Shown here one piece after another: positions 34,643 to 44,669 of a DNA stretch of 64,000 nucleotides. Numbering within the stretch: position 1 is the stretch's first letter; each line of letters starts with the position of its first letter. This stretch comes from Prochlorococcus sp. AG-347-I21 (GTDB taxonomy: Bacteria > Cyanobacteriota > Cyanobacteriia > PCC-6307 > Cyanobiaceae): the NCBI GenBank assembly GCA_003279055.1, contig QCBP01000008.1:1-64000 (forward strand), given 5' to 3'. The notes beneath the pieces are model-generated. The model was given only the letters and a program-made list of their open reading frames with translations. It made no database searches and was not told where the DNA came from. The position numbers and the translations under genes are program-made.

Positions 34643-35485
34643 ATGGAAAATAAAAATACTCAATTAAAGGTAAGCTCAAATAGTGTAAAAGTGCACCCAA
34701 ATGCTTTTGTTGATCCTAGTGCCGAATTAAGTGATGGAGTTATTATTTCTCAGGGAGCTATTGTTGGACCTGATGTGACTATTGGACAAGGGACTGAAAT
34801 AGGTCCGAATTCAATTATTACTGGAAAAACTAAAATTGGAAGAAATAATAAAATTTTTCCAAATGTTTTTATAGGTTTTGATCCTCAAGATCTTAAATAT
34901 AAGGGAGCTCCTACTGAAGTGATAATTGGAGATAATAATACTTTTAGAGAATGTGTAACGGTTAATAAGGCTACTGATGAAGGAGAAAAAACTACTATTG
35001 GAAATAATAATTTGTTAATGGCTTATACTCATATAGGCCATAATTGTGAACTTGGCGATAGGATAATTATATCAAATAGTGTTCAAGTTGCTGGCCATGT
35101 AAAGGTTGAAGATAGAGCTATTATTGGTGGTTGTTTAGGTATTCATCAATTTGTGCATATTGGATATTTAGCGATGATAGGAGGAATGACAAGAGTTGAT
35201 AGAGATGTCCCTCCTTTTTGTTTGGCCGAAGGACATCCAGGAAGATTGAGAGGTCTAAATAGGATTGGAATAAAAAGAAGTGGTTTGATGGGAAATAAGG
35301 ATTTCGATTTAAAAATTTTGCAGAATACCTGGAATTTACTTTTTAAGTCTGAAAATGTGATTTTTGATGCATTGGAAATAGCAAAAAAAGGTCAATTAGA
35401 TCTATCTTCAACAAAATTATGTGATTTTTTGAAAGAATCAATAGCTAAGGAAAGACGAGGACCAATGCCCATAGTGAATTTATGA
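34643..35485 (+). CDS. lpxA: UDP-GlcNAc acyltransferase
   Basis: LpxA puts the first 3-hydroxyacyl chain on UDP-GlcNAc. The left-handed beta-helix is clear from repeating hexapeptides (GVIISQGAIVGPDVTIGQG, IGPNSIITGKTKIG). The catalytic His is in THIGHNCELGD. The C-terminal helices are about 210-280. I prefer ATG 34643 (280 residues), just after the fabZ stop, over a TTG inside fabZ. Its stop overlaps the lpxB start as ATGA. Confidence 0.95.
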   Translation: MENKNTQLKVSSNSVKVHPNAFVDPSAELSDGVIISQGAIVGPDVTIGQGTEIGPNSIITGKTKIGRNNKIFPNVFIGFDPQDLKYKGAPTEVIIGDNNTFRECVTVNKATDEGEKTTIGNNNLLMAYTHIGHNCELGDRIIISNSVQVAGHVKVEDRAIIGGCLGIHQFVHIGYLAMIGGMTRVDRDVPPFCLAEGHPGRLRGLNRIGIKRSGLMGNKDFDLKILQNTWNLLFKSENVIFDALEIAKKGQLDLSSTKLCDFLKESIAKERRGPMPIVNL

Positions 35486-36660
35486 ATAAGAAGATATTTA
35501 TTAGTACCGGAGAAGTATCTGGAGATTTGCACGGAAGTTTATTGTCAAGAGCATTATTAGATGAAGCTAAAAAAAAATCTATCAATTTAGAAATTTGCGG
35601 ATTAGGTGGGGAAAGAATGAAAAAAGAAGGTGTAAAAATTCTTCAAGATACCACATCCATAAGCGCAATTGGAATTTGGGAGGCTTTACCTCTTATTATT
35701 CCAACAATAAGAATTCAGCAAAGATTTTATAAATTATTAAAAAAATATCCTCCTGATTGCTTAATATTGATTGACTATATGGGTCCTAATATAAAAATTG
35801 GAATTAAATTAAAAAGGGCGAAGATTAAAATTCCAATTTTTTATTATATTGCACCTCAAGAGTGGGCTTGGAGGGTTGGAAATAATACTACGACAAATTT
35901 AATAAATTTTTCCGATAAAATTTTCGCGATTTTTAAGAAAGAAGCAGCTTTTTATAAAAAGAGGGGCGGAAATGTTTCCTGGGTAGGACATCCAATGATT
36001 GATTTAACAAAAAAACTTCCTCTAAAGAAAGATGCCCGAATGATTCTGAACCTTCGCCCAGATCAAAACATCCTACTTTTGATGCCCGCATCAAGACCTC
36101 AAGAATTACGATACTTATTACCTACTTTTATGAGAACGGCTAAAAAATTACAACAAAAATATCCAAGATTGGTTGTCTATATTCCTTCCTGTAGGCATTC
36201 ATTTGATGAAATATTCAAAAAAGCCTTTAGAAAATATCAAGTGAAAGGACATTTGATTTCTCAAAAAGATAGTGCACAATTAAAGCCTTATATTTATTCG
36301 CTCACTAAAATTGCTCTTTGTAAATCTGGGACAGTTAATATGGAGTTAGCTTTATATGGGATACCACAAATTGTTGGTTATAGAGTAAGTAGGGTTACCG
36401 CTTTTATTGCAAAAAAAATTCTCAATTTCAAAGTAAGATTTATATCTCCTGTTAATTTATTACTTAATAAATTAATAATCCCTGAATTTGTACAAAAAGA
36501 CTTTGACGAAAAGAAGTTATTCTACAAATCTTGTAGGATTCTTGAAGGGAAATTAGAAAAAATAAAAATTAAAAAAGGTTATGCTTGTTTAAAAAAAGAA
36601 TTAGGAGAAGATGGCGTAGTTCAAAGAGCTGCTGAAGAGATTATTAATTCTATTATTTGA
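35482..36660 (+). CDS. lpxB: lipid A disaccharide synthase
   Basis: LpxB joins UDP-diacylglucosamine with lipid X to form the beta-1,6 disaccharide. Family GT19 hallmarks: STGEVSGDLHGSLLSRAL at the N-terminus, ISAIGIWEALPLI, YIAPQEWAWR, and the donor-site region CKSGTVNMELALYGIPQIVGYR. 392 residues is normal. Coupling with lpxA by a 4-base overlap shows a bamA-lpxC-fabZ-lpxA-lpxB operon. It is probably a peripheral membrane protein on the inner side. Confidence 0.94.
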   Translation: MNKKIFISTGEVSGDLHGSLLSRALLDEAKKKSINLEICGLGGERMKKEGVKILQDTTSISAIGIWEALPLIIPTIRIQQRFYKLLKKYPPDCLILIDYMGPNIKIGIKLKRAKIKIPIFYYIAPQEWAWRVGNNTTTNLINFSDKIFAIFKKEAAFYKKRGGNVSWVGHPMIDLTKKLPLKKDARMILNLRPDQNILLLMPASRPQELRYLLPTFMRTAKKLQQKYPRLVVYIPSCRHSFDEIFKKAFRKYQVKGHLISQKDSAQLKPYIYSLTKIALCKSGTVNMELALYGIPQIVGYRVSRVTAFIAKKILNFKVRFISPVNLLLNKLIIPEFVQKDFDEKKLFYKSCRILEGKLEKIKIKKGYACLKKELGEDGVVQRAAEEIINSII

Positions 36661-36676
36661 ACTTTATAATAAAAAA

Positions 36677-37279
36677 ATGAAATATTTCTTACCTCTAATA
36701 ATTGCTTTTTCAATATTTATTAACCCTGTAAACGCTTTTGCAGAGGAATTGATTCTTGGAGGAGGTTGTTTTTGGTGTTTAGAACATGATTTAGAGTCAT
36801 TAAAGGGGATAAATTTTGTACAAAGTGGCTATTCAGGTGGAGATTTACAAAATCCTACATACGAAAATCATGAAGGACATCAGGAAGTGGTTTTGGTGAA
36901 CTATGATTCCAAATTGGTAACTTTGCCCGAGATACTTAGGCTCTATTTCAGAAATATTGATCCTCTGGACGGCAAAGGTCAATTTTGTGATCGTGGAGAT
37001 TCTTATAGGCCAGTGATTTTTTTCAATGATGCAACTGAGGAAAGTGATGCGATAAATGCAACTGTTTCTGCCTCTAATGAATTGAAAGTACCATTAGAAA
37101 AAATATCTGTAGAACTAAAATCAAAAGGCCAATTTTGGATGGCTGAAGAATATCATCAGGATTTTGCTGAGAGAAATGAATTAAAATATAAATTCTATAG
37201 ATTCTCATGTGGGAGAGATCAGAGGTTGGATCAATTATGGGGAGATAACGCTAGATCAACAAATATTTGGAATGAATGA
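36677..37279 (+). CDS. msrA: peptide methionine sulfoxide reductase A, exported form
   Basis: MsrA reduces methionine-S-sulfoxide in proteins. The active site is GGGCFWC with nucleophile Cys31. SGYSGGDLQNPTYE, EYHQDFAE and further Cys at GQFCDRG and RFSCGRD are present; the last may resolve the disulfide. Residues 1-22 form a clear signal peptide (basic MKYF, hydrophobic core, NAFA cleavage), so it probably acts in the periplasm or thylakoid lumen. It follows lpxB by 16 bases. Confidence 0.93.
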   Translation: MKYFLPLIIAFSIFINPVNAFAEELILGGGCFWCLEHDLESLKGINFVQSGYSGGDLQNPTYENHEGHQEVVLVNYDSKLVTLPEILRLYFRNIDPLDGKGQFCDRGDSYRPVIFFNDATEESDAINATVSASNELKVPLEKISVELKSKGQFWMAEEYHQDFAERNELKYKFYRFSCGRDQRLDQLWGDNARSTNIWNE

Positions 37280-37290
37280 TTTAAATGAAG

Positions 37291-38763
37291 TTATTTATTT
37301 TTAATCCATTGAACAAGAGTTTTAACTCCAAAACCTGTTGCGCCTGATGGGTTAATTCCCTTACTCTTGTCAGTCCAACAAGTTCCAGCAATATCAATAT
37401 GAGCCCATTTAATCTCTTTATCAAAAAATTCTTCTAAAAACAAAGCAGCAGTTATTGATCCACCTGCTCTAGGACCTGTATTTTTCATGTCAGCTATATG
37501 AGACTTTAAACCTTCTTTGTAAGATTTTTGTAAAGGCATTTGCCATAATTCTTCTCCAGACTTGGCTGATGCAGCTTTTAGGTCATCTGCAAGATCGTCA
37601 TTATTGCTCCAGAATCCAGCTACATCATTCCCTAATGCAACAACAATAGCTCCTGTTAAAGTTGCGAGATCTATTATTGAATCAGGTTTTAAATTTGATG
37701 CATAAGTTAAAGCATCAGCTAATGTGAGTCTACCCTCTGCATCAGTGTTATTTATTTCAATTGTCTTACCATTAGATGCTTTAACTACATCTCCTGGATG
37801 TACTGCAGATCCATTTATCATGTTTTCGCAAGATGCCACAATAAAATGAATTTCTAATCCCTTGGGTTTTATTGCGCCAAGTGCTTTTGCTGCTCCTAAA
37901 ACTGCAGCGCTTCCGCCCATATCATATTTCATCATTTCAATTTGAGATGCTCCGACTTTCAGATTGTATCCTCCAGAATCAAAGGTCAAACCCTTCCCAA
38001 CAAGCGCAATCTTTTCTTTTATAGGACCCTCTGACTTTAAAGTAAGATGTATAAATTTTGGATCTAGATCAGAACCTTTTGCTACAGCTAAATATGCACC
38101 CATTCCTAAATCTTCACAATCTTTTGCCTCTAAAATTTTTACTTCCAAACCATGATCTTTAGCTATTTGAGAAGCTTGTATAGACATTTCCTGAGGCGTA
38201 AGACTATTTGGAGGGGCGGCCACAAGTTTTCTAGCTAGTTCTACACCTTCACAAATTTGAGCTGTCTCTTCAAAGCTAATATTCTCAAATTTTTTTAAAT
38301 TCAAAAACTCTATTTCTTTAAGAACTTTCTTTTCATCTTTTTTCTTATTGAATCTATTGTCCTTATAGGCAGATAATCTGGCTGACTCTGCTAATTGATT
38401 TATTTCTAGTTGTGGATCTATAAATTCCCAAGGTAGCAAGATGCTGATTTTTTCATTTTTATCAACAGTTTTCCTAACTAGATTTCCTATAGAGTTTTCT
38501 ATATCACTTTTATTTAGGTCTTTTGTTTTACCAAGACCAACTATGGTTAAAGTTTCTAATTTTTGATCAAAAAAATCAAAGCTTAAAGTTTTTCCTTTTT
38601 CTCCTTTAAATTTTTTTTGAGTAACTTTTTTTAGTAATAATTTTGGGTCAATAACAAATTTTATGTTTTCAAGTTGACTTGCAATTTCTTCCTCTAAAAC
38701 TCCAAAAATTAATGAAGTACCTTGCCAGTTATCTAGATTTTTTTGGAATGTGGAAAATTGCAT
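37291..38763 (-). CDS. pepA: leucyl aminopeptidase (M17)
   Basis: It removes N-terminal residues from peptides with two metal ions. The M17 signature [15 protein letters not shown] is present with metal ligands. [15 protein letters not shown] holds a lysine and an aspartate ligand, and [13 protein letters not shown] follows. The N-terminal macro-like domain covers about 1-165. 490 residues is normal. It is convergent with msrA and 24 bases downstream of a GIY-YIG-like gene. No signal peptide, so cytoplasmic. Confidence 0.94.
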   Translation of the reverse strand: MQFSTFQKNLDNWQGTSLIFGVLEEEIASQLENIKFVIDPKLLLKKVTQKKFKGEKGKTLSFDFFDQKLETLTIVGLGKTKDLNKSDIENSIGNLVRKTVDKNEKISILLPWEFIDPQLEINQLAESARLSAYKDNRFNKKKDEKKVLKEIEFLNLKKFENISFEETAQICEGVELARKLVAAPPNSLTPQEMSIQASQIAKDHGLEVKILEAKDCEDLGMGAYLAVAKGSDLDPKFIHLTLKSEGPIKEKIALVGKGLTFDSGGYNLKVGASQIEMMKYDMGGSAAVLGAAKALGAIKPKGLEIHFIVASCENMINGSAVHPGDVVKASNGKTIEINNTDAEGRLTLADALTYASNLKPDSIIDLATLTGAIVVALGNDVAGFWSNNDDLADDLKAASAKSGEELWQMPLQKSYKEGLKSHIADMKNTGPRAGGSITAALFLEEFFDKEIKWAHIDIAGTCWTDKSKGINPSGATGFGVKTLVQWIKNK

Positions 38764-38787
38764 TTGTTAAATTGATTTAATTAACTT

Positions 38788-39399
38788 TTAGTTGTTTGTG
38801 AAAGTAGTTGCCCACCTATCTCGGGTTTCTTTATTAAAAGGTGGTAACCATAAATATATCAGTTGCTGTTCTAATTTACGTCTTAATTTTACTTCTTTAG
38901 GTACATCTAATAAGAAACGAATATCTTGGTGACTTGAGATTTTGTTATGAGCTAGAGCTTCTTTATAGTTCATGAGGTAATTTTTACAGTCATGTTCTCC
39001 CTTCCATCTTTTATTTGCTGAATTTGTTTCTCCTATATAAAGGATTATTTGAGAATTTTCTATCGAGTCAATTACAAAATACATTGCTGGACCATTATGT
39101 ATATATTGGTTGGTTCTCCAAAAGTTCAATGATAATGGATGCAAGGAAAACGGATCAATTTTTATTTCATTGGAAATTGTATTTATAGGAAGACTTGTTT
39201 GGTGCAAAGTTTTATTGTGAGTATCTTTTAAAATTTTGAATTGGTGATTATATATTCTATTTCTCCATTCAGTTAGGATTTCGCCATTGATTTTTAGATT
39301 ATTTGAGTGTTGAAAATTAATTGATGTATTTACATTTGAACCAAATAATTCAAATTGTCTATTTTGGTTTGAAATATTATTTACGTTAAATTTTTCCAA
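38788..39399 (-). CDS. GIY-YIG nuclease-like protein
   Basis: The C-terminal half of this 203-residue protein (about 105-195) resembles the GIY-YIG fold: MYFVIDS, then QIILYIGETNSANKRWKGEHD with an Arg in the expected helix, and a KLRRKLEQQLIYLWLPPFNK end. The exact GIY-YIG strands read as YFV and YIG, and a Glu near the end (KLEQQL) could be the catalytic acid. The N-terminal about 100 residues are unrecognised and Asn rich. Target and activity are unknown. It lies just upstream of pepA. Confidence 0.65.
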   Translation of the reverse strand: MEKFNVNNISNQNRQFELFGSNVNTSINFQHSNNLKINGEILTEWRNRIYNHQFKILKDTHNKTLHQTSLPINTISNEIKIDPFSLHPLSLNFWRTNQYIHNGPAMYFVIDSIENSQIILYIGETNSANKRWKGEHDCKNYLMNYKEALAHNKISSHQDIRFLLDVPKEVKLRRKLEQQLIYLWLPPFNKETRDRWATTFTNN

Positions 39400-39550
39400 T
39401 ATTTATGAAACATCTTTACTAAATTTAATTCTGAAAAAATATAAATCAAAGAATTATTTATAAACTAAAATTTATTAATGTTCTAATCAATTTAAAAGAT
39501 TCTTGTTATCTTGTAATTGAGCCTTAATCTTGCGAAGTAAAAAAATAGAA

Positions 39551-39874
39551 ATGGGATTTTTTGAGTCAGACATCGTTCAAGAAGAAGCTAAAAAGCTTTT
39601 TACAGATTACCAAGAACTTATGAAACTTGGTTCTGATTATGGAAAATTTGATAGAGAAGGGAAAAAAATGTTTATTAAAAAAATGGAATCACTTATGGAT
39701 CGTTACAAGGTTTTTATGAAGAGATTTGAATTATCTGAAGATTTTCAAGCAAAAATGACAGTAGAACAATTAAAGACACAGTTAAGTCAATTTGGGATTA
39801 CTCCTGATCAAATGTTCGATCAAATGAATAAAACCTTAATAAGAATGAAGGATGAACTTGATAAAACTTCTTAA
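39551..39874 (+). CDS. DUF1825 family protein
   Basis: The start is the ATG giving MGFFESDIVQEEAKKLFTDYQ, the normal DUF1825 N-terminus; seven codons from an upstream TTG are left out. The 107-residue product is all-helical, with EGKKMFIKKMESLMDRYKVF and a QLSQFGITPDQMFDQM segment. The family is confined mostly to cyanobacteria and has no known role. It precedes tyrS by 19 bases on the same strand. Confidence 0.82.
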   Translation: MGFFESDIVQEEAKKLFTDYQELMKLGSDYGKFDREGKKMFIKKMESLMDRYKVFMKRFELSEDFQAKMTVEQLKTQLSQFGITPDQMFDQMNKTLIRMKDELDKTS

Positions 39875-39893
39875 ATTTAACTGTTAAAGCTTC

Positions 39894-41132
39894 ATGTCAG
39901 ATAATTTAATATTGCCATCATGGCTGTCAAGAGGAATAGAAGAATATTTCCCAATTAAGGGAACAGAACAAACCTTTTCGGATATAATTGACCATGCGAA
40001 AAAAAATAATAAAAAATTAAGGGTTAAACTCGGGATCGATCCAACTGGAACAGATATTCATCTTGGGCACAGCATATTGTTTAAAAAACTTAGGGCATTC
40101 CAAGATAATGGACATATTGCAGTTCTAATTATTGGGGATTTTACTGCTCAAATTGGAGACCCAACCGGAAAAAACAAAACAAGAGTTCAGTTATCTGAAA
40201 AACAAGTCAAGGATAATGCAAAAACATATTTAACCCAACTAGGGATGGGAAAGCCAGCTAATGAATCTATTTTAGATTTTGATTCAAAAGATAGAATAGA
40301 AATTAGATATAACAGTGAATGGTTAAAAGGGTTAAATCTTAATTCGATAATTGAATTAATGGGGAGTGCAACAGTTAGTCAAATGCTAGCTAAGGAGGAA
40401 TTTAATAAAAGGTACACTTCGCAAGTTCCAATAGCGTTGCATGAATTCTTATATCCACTATTACAAGGTTACGATTCAGTAGTTGTTCAGTCAGATATCG
40501 AGCTTGGAGGTACAGATCAGAAATTTAATATTGCAATAGGAAGAGATCTTCAAAGGCACTTTAAACAAGAGCCTCAATTTGGTGTTCTGCTGCCAATTTT
40601 GACAGGTTTAGATGGAATTAAGAAGATGAGTAAATCTGAATTTAATACCGTCGGTTTGACTGAAGATCCTCTTTCAATGTATTCAAAATTAGAAAAAGTA
40701 CCTGATAATATAATACCTACCTATTTTGAATTACTTACTAAATTAGATTTAAAATTCCTTGAAAACTCAAATCCTCGTGAATTACAAAGAAGAATGGCTT
40801 TAGAAGTTACTACTTTATTCCATGGGGCTGAAGAAGCTTTAAAGGCGCAATCAAACTGCGAAAAATTATTCCTTGGACAAAAAGAAAAAGTTGGAGAAAT
40901 TCCAGAGATTTCATTAAAAGAAGTAGTTTTTCCAGTAAAGTTTTTTTACTTGTTAAGTGCGCTAAAACTTTTCAAATCTAGCAGCGAATCCAAAAGATCT
41001 ATTAAAGGCGGGGGTGTAAAAATTGATAGTCAGAAAGTAATAAATCCTGATTTAGTTTTTAATTCAAAAAATGATTTGGAAGGGAAAATTTTGCAAATTG
41101 GAAAAAAAATAATTAAGAGGTTTGAAAACTGA
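39894..41132 (+). CDS. tyrS: tyrosyl-tRNA synthetase
   Basis: It charges tRNA-Tyr, whose gene is also in this window. Class I motifs are clear: [12 protein letters not shown] with HLGH at 56-59, and KKMSKS near residue 246. The tyrosine pocket shows [12 protein letters not shown]. The C-terminal part (about 340-412) is an S4-type RNA-binding domain. The length and the DIHLGH form suggest the TyrZ-like subfamily rather than the E. coli TyrS type. pyrF follows within 10 bases. Confidence 0.95.
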   Translation: MSDNLILPSWLSRGIEEYFPIKGTEQTFSDIIDHAKKNNKKLRVKLGIDPTGTDIHLGHSILFKKLRAFQDNGHIAVLIIGDFTAQIGDPTGKNKTRVQLSEKQVKDNAKTYLTQLGMGKPANESILDFDSKDRIEIRYNSEWLKGLNLNSIIELMGSATVSQMLAKEEFNKRYTSQVPIALHEFLYPLLQGYDSVVVQSDIELGGTDQKFNIAIGRDLQRHFKQEPQFGVLLPILTGLDGIKKMSKSEFNTVGLTEDPLSMYSKLEKVPDNIIPTYFELLTKLDLKFLENSNPRELQRRMALEVTTLFHGAEEALKAQSNCEKLFLGQKEKVGEIPEISLKEVVFPVKFFYLLSALKLFKSSSESKRSIKGGGVKIDSQKVINPDLVFNSKNDLEGKILQIGKKIIKRFEN

Positions 41133-41138
41133 AAATTG

Positions 41139-41867
41139 ATGGATAAAAGATTTAATTCAGAAGATAAAATAATATTGGCCATTGATGGATTAGATGTAAG
41201 TCAAGCAAAATTACTTCTGGAAAAATGTCCCCATATTAAGTGGGTGAAAGTTGGTTTAGAGCTTTTTGTTAGGGAAGGTCCAAGAGTTATTGAAATATTA
41301 AAAGGTTTAAATAAAAAAATTTTTTTAGACTTAAAATTTCATGATATTCCCAATACCATGCGTGCAGCATGTTTCCAAGTTTCAAAATTAGGGGTTGATA
41401 TAATTTCTATTCATGCTTCAGCAGGTCTAAAAGCCCTTAGGGATTCGAAGAAAGCATCTTTAGAAGGAGCTGCTTCAGTCAGTGTTAAACCTCCATTTGT
41501 TGTAGGAATAACTGTTTTAACAAGCTTTTCTCTTAAAGATTTTCAAACTGATCTTGATAGAAATAATTCAATTGAAGAAAATGTATTGAGACTTGCAAAA
41601 TTATCTTTTGATGCTGGATTAGATGGATGTGTTTGTTCCCCTTGGGAGGTAAAAATGTTGAGATCTATTTACAAGAATAATTTTGAACTTATTACACCAG
41701 GCATCAGATTAAATATTGAAAGTAAAGATGATCAAAATAGAATTATGACTCCCCATGAAGCTATTTGTAATGGCGCTTCTAAGTTAGTCATTGGTAGATC
41801 AATATCAAAAGCTATAGATCCTAATAAAGCTCTAATAGAAATATTTAAATCTATTGATTCTGATTAA
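41139..41867 (+). CDS. pyrF: orotidine-5'-phosphate decarboxylase
   Basis: PyrF makes UMP from OMP. Seen: [13 protein letters not shown] at the N-terminus, [13 protein letters not shown] with the catalytic Asp-Lys-x-x-Asp set, and TPGIRLN with VIGRSISKA at the phosphate site. I choose ATG 41139 over the adjacent TTG (242 residues). It is 6 bases behind tyrS. Its last 17 bases overlap the end of plsY on the other strand. Confidence 0.94.
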   Translation: MDKRFNSEDKIILAIDGLDVSQAKLLLEKCPHIKWVKVGLELFVREGPRVIEILKGLNKKIFLDLKFHDIPNTMRAACFQVSKLGVDIISIHASAGLKALRDSKKASLEGAASVSVKPPFVVGITVLTSFSLKDFQTDLDRNNSIEENVLRLAKLSFDAGLDGCVCSPWEVKMLRSIYKNNFELITPGIRLNIESKDDQNRIMTPHEAICNGASKLVIGRSISKAIDPNKALIEIFKSIDSD

Positions 41868-42444
41868 TTTTGGATTCTTCTCCCTTAAGCAATCTTTTTA
41901 TGTTTGTTCTATGTTTCCAGACTACTAATAATGCCACAATTAAACTTACAAAAAAATATGAGTGCATAAATTTACCTAGGTAAAAAAACATAAAAATAGG
42001 AAGTAAGATTGCAGCGGAAATACTGGATAAAGAAACAAATTTAGTTTTTATTAGGACTATTAAAAAAATACCAAAAGATGCGAGTCCAACTTTCCAAGAA
42101 AGAGCTAAAAACATACCTAATCCAGTTGCAACAGCTTTCCCTCCTTTACCTCTAAGCCATATTGGCCAAATATGTCCTGAGATAGCGGATATCCCTGCTA
42201 TAACTTCTATTAATCCTTGATCTGTGTAATGTTGAGCAATTTTTACTGCGATAAGACCTTTCCCAACGTCAATGATAAATACAAAAAGTGCTGGCCATTT
42301 TCCAACATTTCTCAAGACATTTGTGGCACCTGTAGATCCAGAACCTATAGTTCTTAGATCTATATTTTTGAGATATTTGCCAACTAAAAAACCTGTCGGA
42401 AGTGATCCTAAAAGATAACTTGCAAAAATTATTAAGGTATTCAT
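41851..42444 (-). CDS. plsY: acyl-phosphate glycerol-3-phosphate acyltransferase
   Basis: PlsY starts phospholipid and glycolipid synthesis by acylating glycerol-3-phosphate from acyl-phosphate. The 197-residue integral membrane protein has about five spans and the three family motifs: [13 protein letters not shown] (about 36-48), [21 protein letters not shown] (about 95-115) and the [15 protein letters not shown] end. It lies 5 bases downstream of the DUF3086 gene and overlaps pyrF at their 3' ends. Confidence 0.94.
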   Translation of the reverse strand: MNTLIIFASYLLGSLPTGFLVGKYLKNIDLRTIGSGSTGATNVLRNVGKWPALFVFIIDVGKGLIAVKIAQHYTDQGLIEVIAGISAISGHIWPIWLRGKGGKAVATGLGMFLALSWKVGLASFGIFLIVLIKTKFVSLSSISAAILLPIFMFFYLGKFMHSYFFVSLIVALLVVWKHRTNIKRLLKGEESKINQNQ

Positions 42445-42449
42445 AAGGC

Positions 42450-43460
42450 TTAGTTTAGTTCAAGATCATCGTAAATTTCATTGTCTGAACCAGCAAAAGC
42501 AACCCATAATGGGAATTGAAGTATTGGAATTTCAACAGAGGTTTCTGCTGCATCAATTATAATAAACGGCAATTCTTCATTCGCTTCTAATCTATCAGCT
42601 CTCTCGATTACACCTTCAGGCCTTTCAAAAAGAACAATCCCACTATTTGGTCCAAAGTCATCCCTTGTGAGACCAAGTGAATCTTGAAGAATTCTTCTCC
42701 ATTCACCTAATCGTTCAGGCTGCGAAGCTAAAATAAGGGTCTGAAACTGATCTCCATATAATTCGCCAAGAATAGATATTAAACCAGCTGATAACAAGGC
42801 ATTTTTTTGTCGAGAACCTCTACTTTCAAGAGAACCTCTTCCTCCCATGTTAAAGAACCAATCATCCATAATTTCTATATCTGATGAATCAAGACTCCGT
42901 CTTAATTTCCAAGGTTCTGCATAAAAGTCCGGTTGTTCTGTAAAACTTGAAAAGCAACTTTTTATAATCTTTTCATCTGGCTTGAATGTTTCAGAGAGAG
43001 CGGGAACATTAACTATATTATTTGTGCTATTGCTTTGCTTTTTCTCATCAAGGGGAGAGGGCTTTACGATTATAGGTTGAGAAACCAATTCAAGTTTCTC
43101 TACGTTTTGTGAAAGATTCTGTAAAGCTCCAGTTAAGTACTCTTGAAAGCCTTTAACTCTTTTAGCAATATTATCTGACTGTCCTTTAAAATTTGACTCA
43201 ATATCTTTTTCTATTTCATTTTTTTTTGTTTCTAACTCTTTTATTTCTTTAACTAAATAGTCTTTTTTTGAAATAAGATCTCTAAAAATTTCATTAGAAA
43301 TTTCATCAAAAGATTTAGTTGATTTGTCGTTTTTTGGTGTAATTTTTTTATTTTGGGGGGTATTTTTCTTGCTAATTTGTTTGGTTTTATCAACTGAAAT
43401 TGACTTGTCTATTATTAATTCCTTTTCAGGATTATTGTCGGAAATTTCTGTATTGGTCAT
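42450..43460 (-). CDS. DUF3086 family protein
   Basis: The N-terminal third (about 1-70) is low complexity and Lys/Ser rich. A coiled coil follows (about 60-125; [19 protein letters not shown]). The conserved C-terminal domain (about 165-330) has [47 protein letters not shown] and a PLWVAFAG end. This is the cyanobacterial DUF3086 family with no known role. plsY lies 5 bases further along the strand; the DUF3119 gene is 35 bases upstream. Confidence 0.82.
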   Translation of the reverse strand: MTNTEISDNNPEKELIIDKSISVDKTKQISKKNTPQNKKITPKNDKSTKSFDEISNEIFRDLISKKDYLVKEIKELETKKNEIEKDIESNFKGQSDNIAKRVKGFQEYLTGALQNLSQNVEKLELVSQPIIVKPSPLDEKKQSNSTNNIVNVPALSETFKPDEKIIKSCFSSFTEQPDFYAEPWKLRRSLDSSDIEIMDDWFFNMGGRGSLESRGSRQKNALLSAGLISILGELYGDQFQTLILASQPERLGEWRRILQDSLGLTRDDFGPNSGIVLFERPEGVIERADRLEANEELPFIIIDAAETSVEIPILQFPLWVAFAGSDNEIYDDLELN

Positions 43461-43495
43461 TGAAATAATTTTGATGATTAAGCAAAGTCTGAATT

Positions 43496-43912
43496 TTAAG
43501 AATTTTTAATTTCTAGGGAGTCAACTTTTTTTATGAGCTCATCTTTCAATTGCTTTGGATTAAATAAAATTGGTAATAAATGAGGACTCGACTTTTCTCT
43601 AAAATAAAAAATACCTGGGATTATAGGGAAAAAGAATTTCCATGAAATCCAGTTCTTAAAAGGAAAAGTTCTAATCTCTTTCCCTAATTGTAAAACGATA
43701 AAATCATCATTTGTTATTTTTATTCTTAAGGTGAATGACTGAAGTAATAAAAAAAAGCTAAAAGAAGCAAAAATTATTGTTGGCAAAGAACCAATATTCA
43801 AAAACAAAAGCATAAAACTTAAAAATATTAGAATGATTGGCAACTGAAATGAAGGAGCAATTATTACTGGTTCCTCTTTTTTTGATTTAGTATTAAACAT
43901 AGAATTATCCAA
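43496..43912 (-). CDS. DUF3119 family membrane protein
   Basis: The 138-residue protein has two hydrophobic spans (about 22-40 and 45-62) and then a PH-like part with VLQLGKEIRTFPFKNWISWKFF and IPGIFYFREKSSPH. This fits DUF3119, a cyanobacterial and plastid-lineage family. Its start overlaps the end of the MlaE-like permease gene by 8 bases, so the pair is coupled and may act together in lipid traffic, though that is inference. Confidence 0.8.
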   Translation of the reverse strand: MDNSMFNTKSKKEEPVIIAPSFQLPIILIFLSFMLLFLNIGSLPTIIFASFSFFLLLQSFTLRIKITNDDFIVLQLGKEIRTFPFKNWISWKFFFPIIPGIFYFREKSSPHLLPILFNPKQLKDELIKKVDSLEIKNS

Positions 43913-44660
43913 ATAAAATTTGCGTTAGTAATACATCCATTAAAGATACAATAACGAGAGTCATTACAACTGCACCTGTTGTACTTGTTCCAACTTCTTT
44001 TGGACCTCCTTTAGTTGTGAGTCCATATCCACAAGCAATGATTGAAATAAGTAATCCGAACACTACAGATTTTATTAACATTGAAGTTAAGTCTGTACTG
44101 GTTAAACTCACATTACCTGATCTTACAGATGTCCAAAAAACTATTGGAGGAACTTTATAAAAAATTGTGCTCCAAATTTGTCCGCTCCACAAAGCTACAG
44201 ATAAAAACAAAAGACACTGTATTGGAGACATTATTACCATCGATAGTAACCTTGGGACTACCAAATATTGGACTGGTTCGGTTCTTAACATAGTTATTGC
44301 TTCAATTTGTTCTGTGACTTTCATAGTGCCCAGTTGAGCAGCATAGGCCGTGGCAACTTTTCCAGTCATTAAAGTAGCAGTTAGAAGAGGAGCCATTTCT
44401 CTCGCCATGCCTACAGCTAATAAACCTCCAATTTCACTTGAAACCCCCATACTTGTAAGTTGTGATGCAACTTGAATATTAAAAACTGTACCTGCGGCAA
44501 TTCCTGTAATTAGTACAATTAATAAACTGCCAGGACCTGACTCCATAAGTTGGTCAAAGAGATCATTTTTGGAAATTTTACCCTTAAAGATAAAATTAAT
44601 TGCTTGTCCGCCAATGATTAGACTGCTTAGAAGTCTTTTAAAAAAATTTAGGTAATACAT
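43905..44660 (-). CDS. mlaE: MlaE-family ABC transporter permease
   Basis: This DUF140 permease belongs to lipid-transport systems that move phospholipids or, in plastids (TGD1), galactolipid precursors. Seen in the 251 residues: SGPGSLLIVLITGIAAGTVF, EIGGLLAVGMAREMAPLLTATLM, EQIEAITMLRTEPVQYLVVPR and the FGLLISIIACGYGLTTKGGPKEVG block. About five membrane spans are seen. The ATPase and substrate-binding (MCE) partners are not adjacent. It is coupled to the DUF3119 gene. Confidence 0.9.
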   Translation of the reverse strand: MYYLNFFKRLLSSLIIGGQAINFIFKGKISKNDLFDQLMESGPGSLLIVLITGIAAGTVFNIQVASQLTSMGVSSEIGGLLAVGMAREMAPLLTATLMTGKVATAYAAQLGTMKVTEQIEAITMLRTEPVQYLVVPRLLSMVIMSPIQCLLFLSVALWSGQIWSTIFYKVPPIVFWTSVRSGNVSLTSTDLTSMLIKSVVFGLLISIIACGYGLTTKGGPKEVGTSTTGAVVMTLVIVSLMDVLLTQILFG

Positions 44661-44669
44661 ATCTTTATA

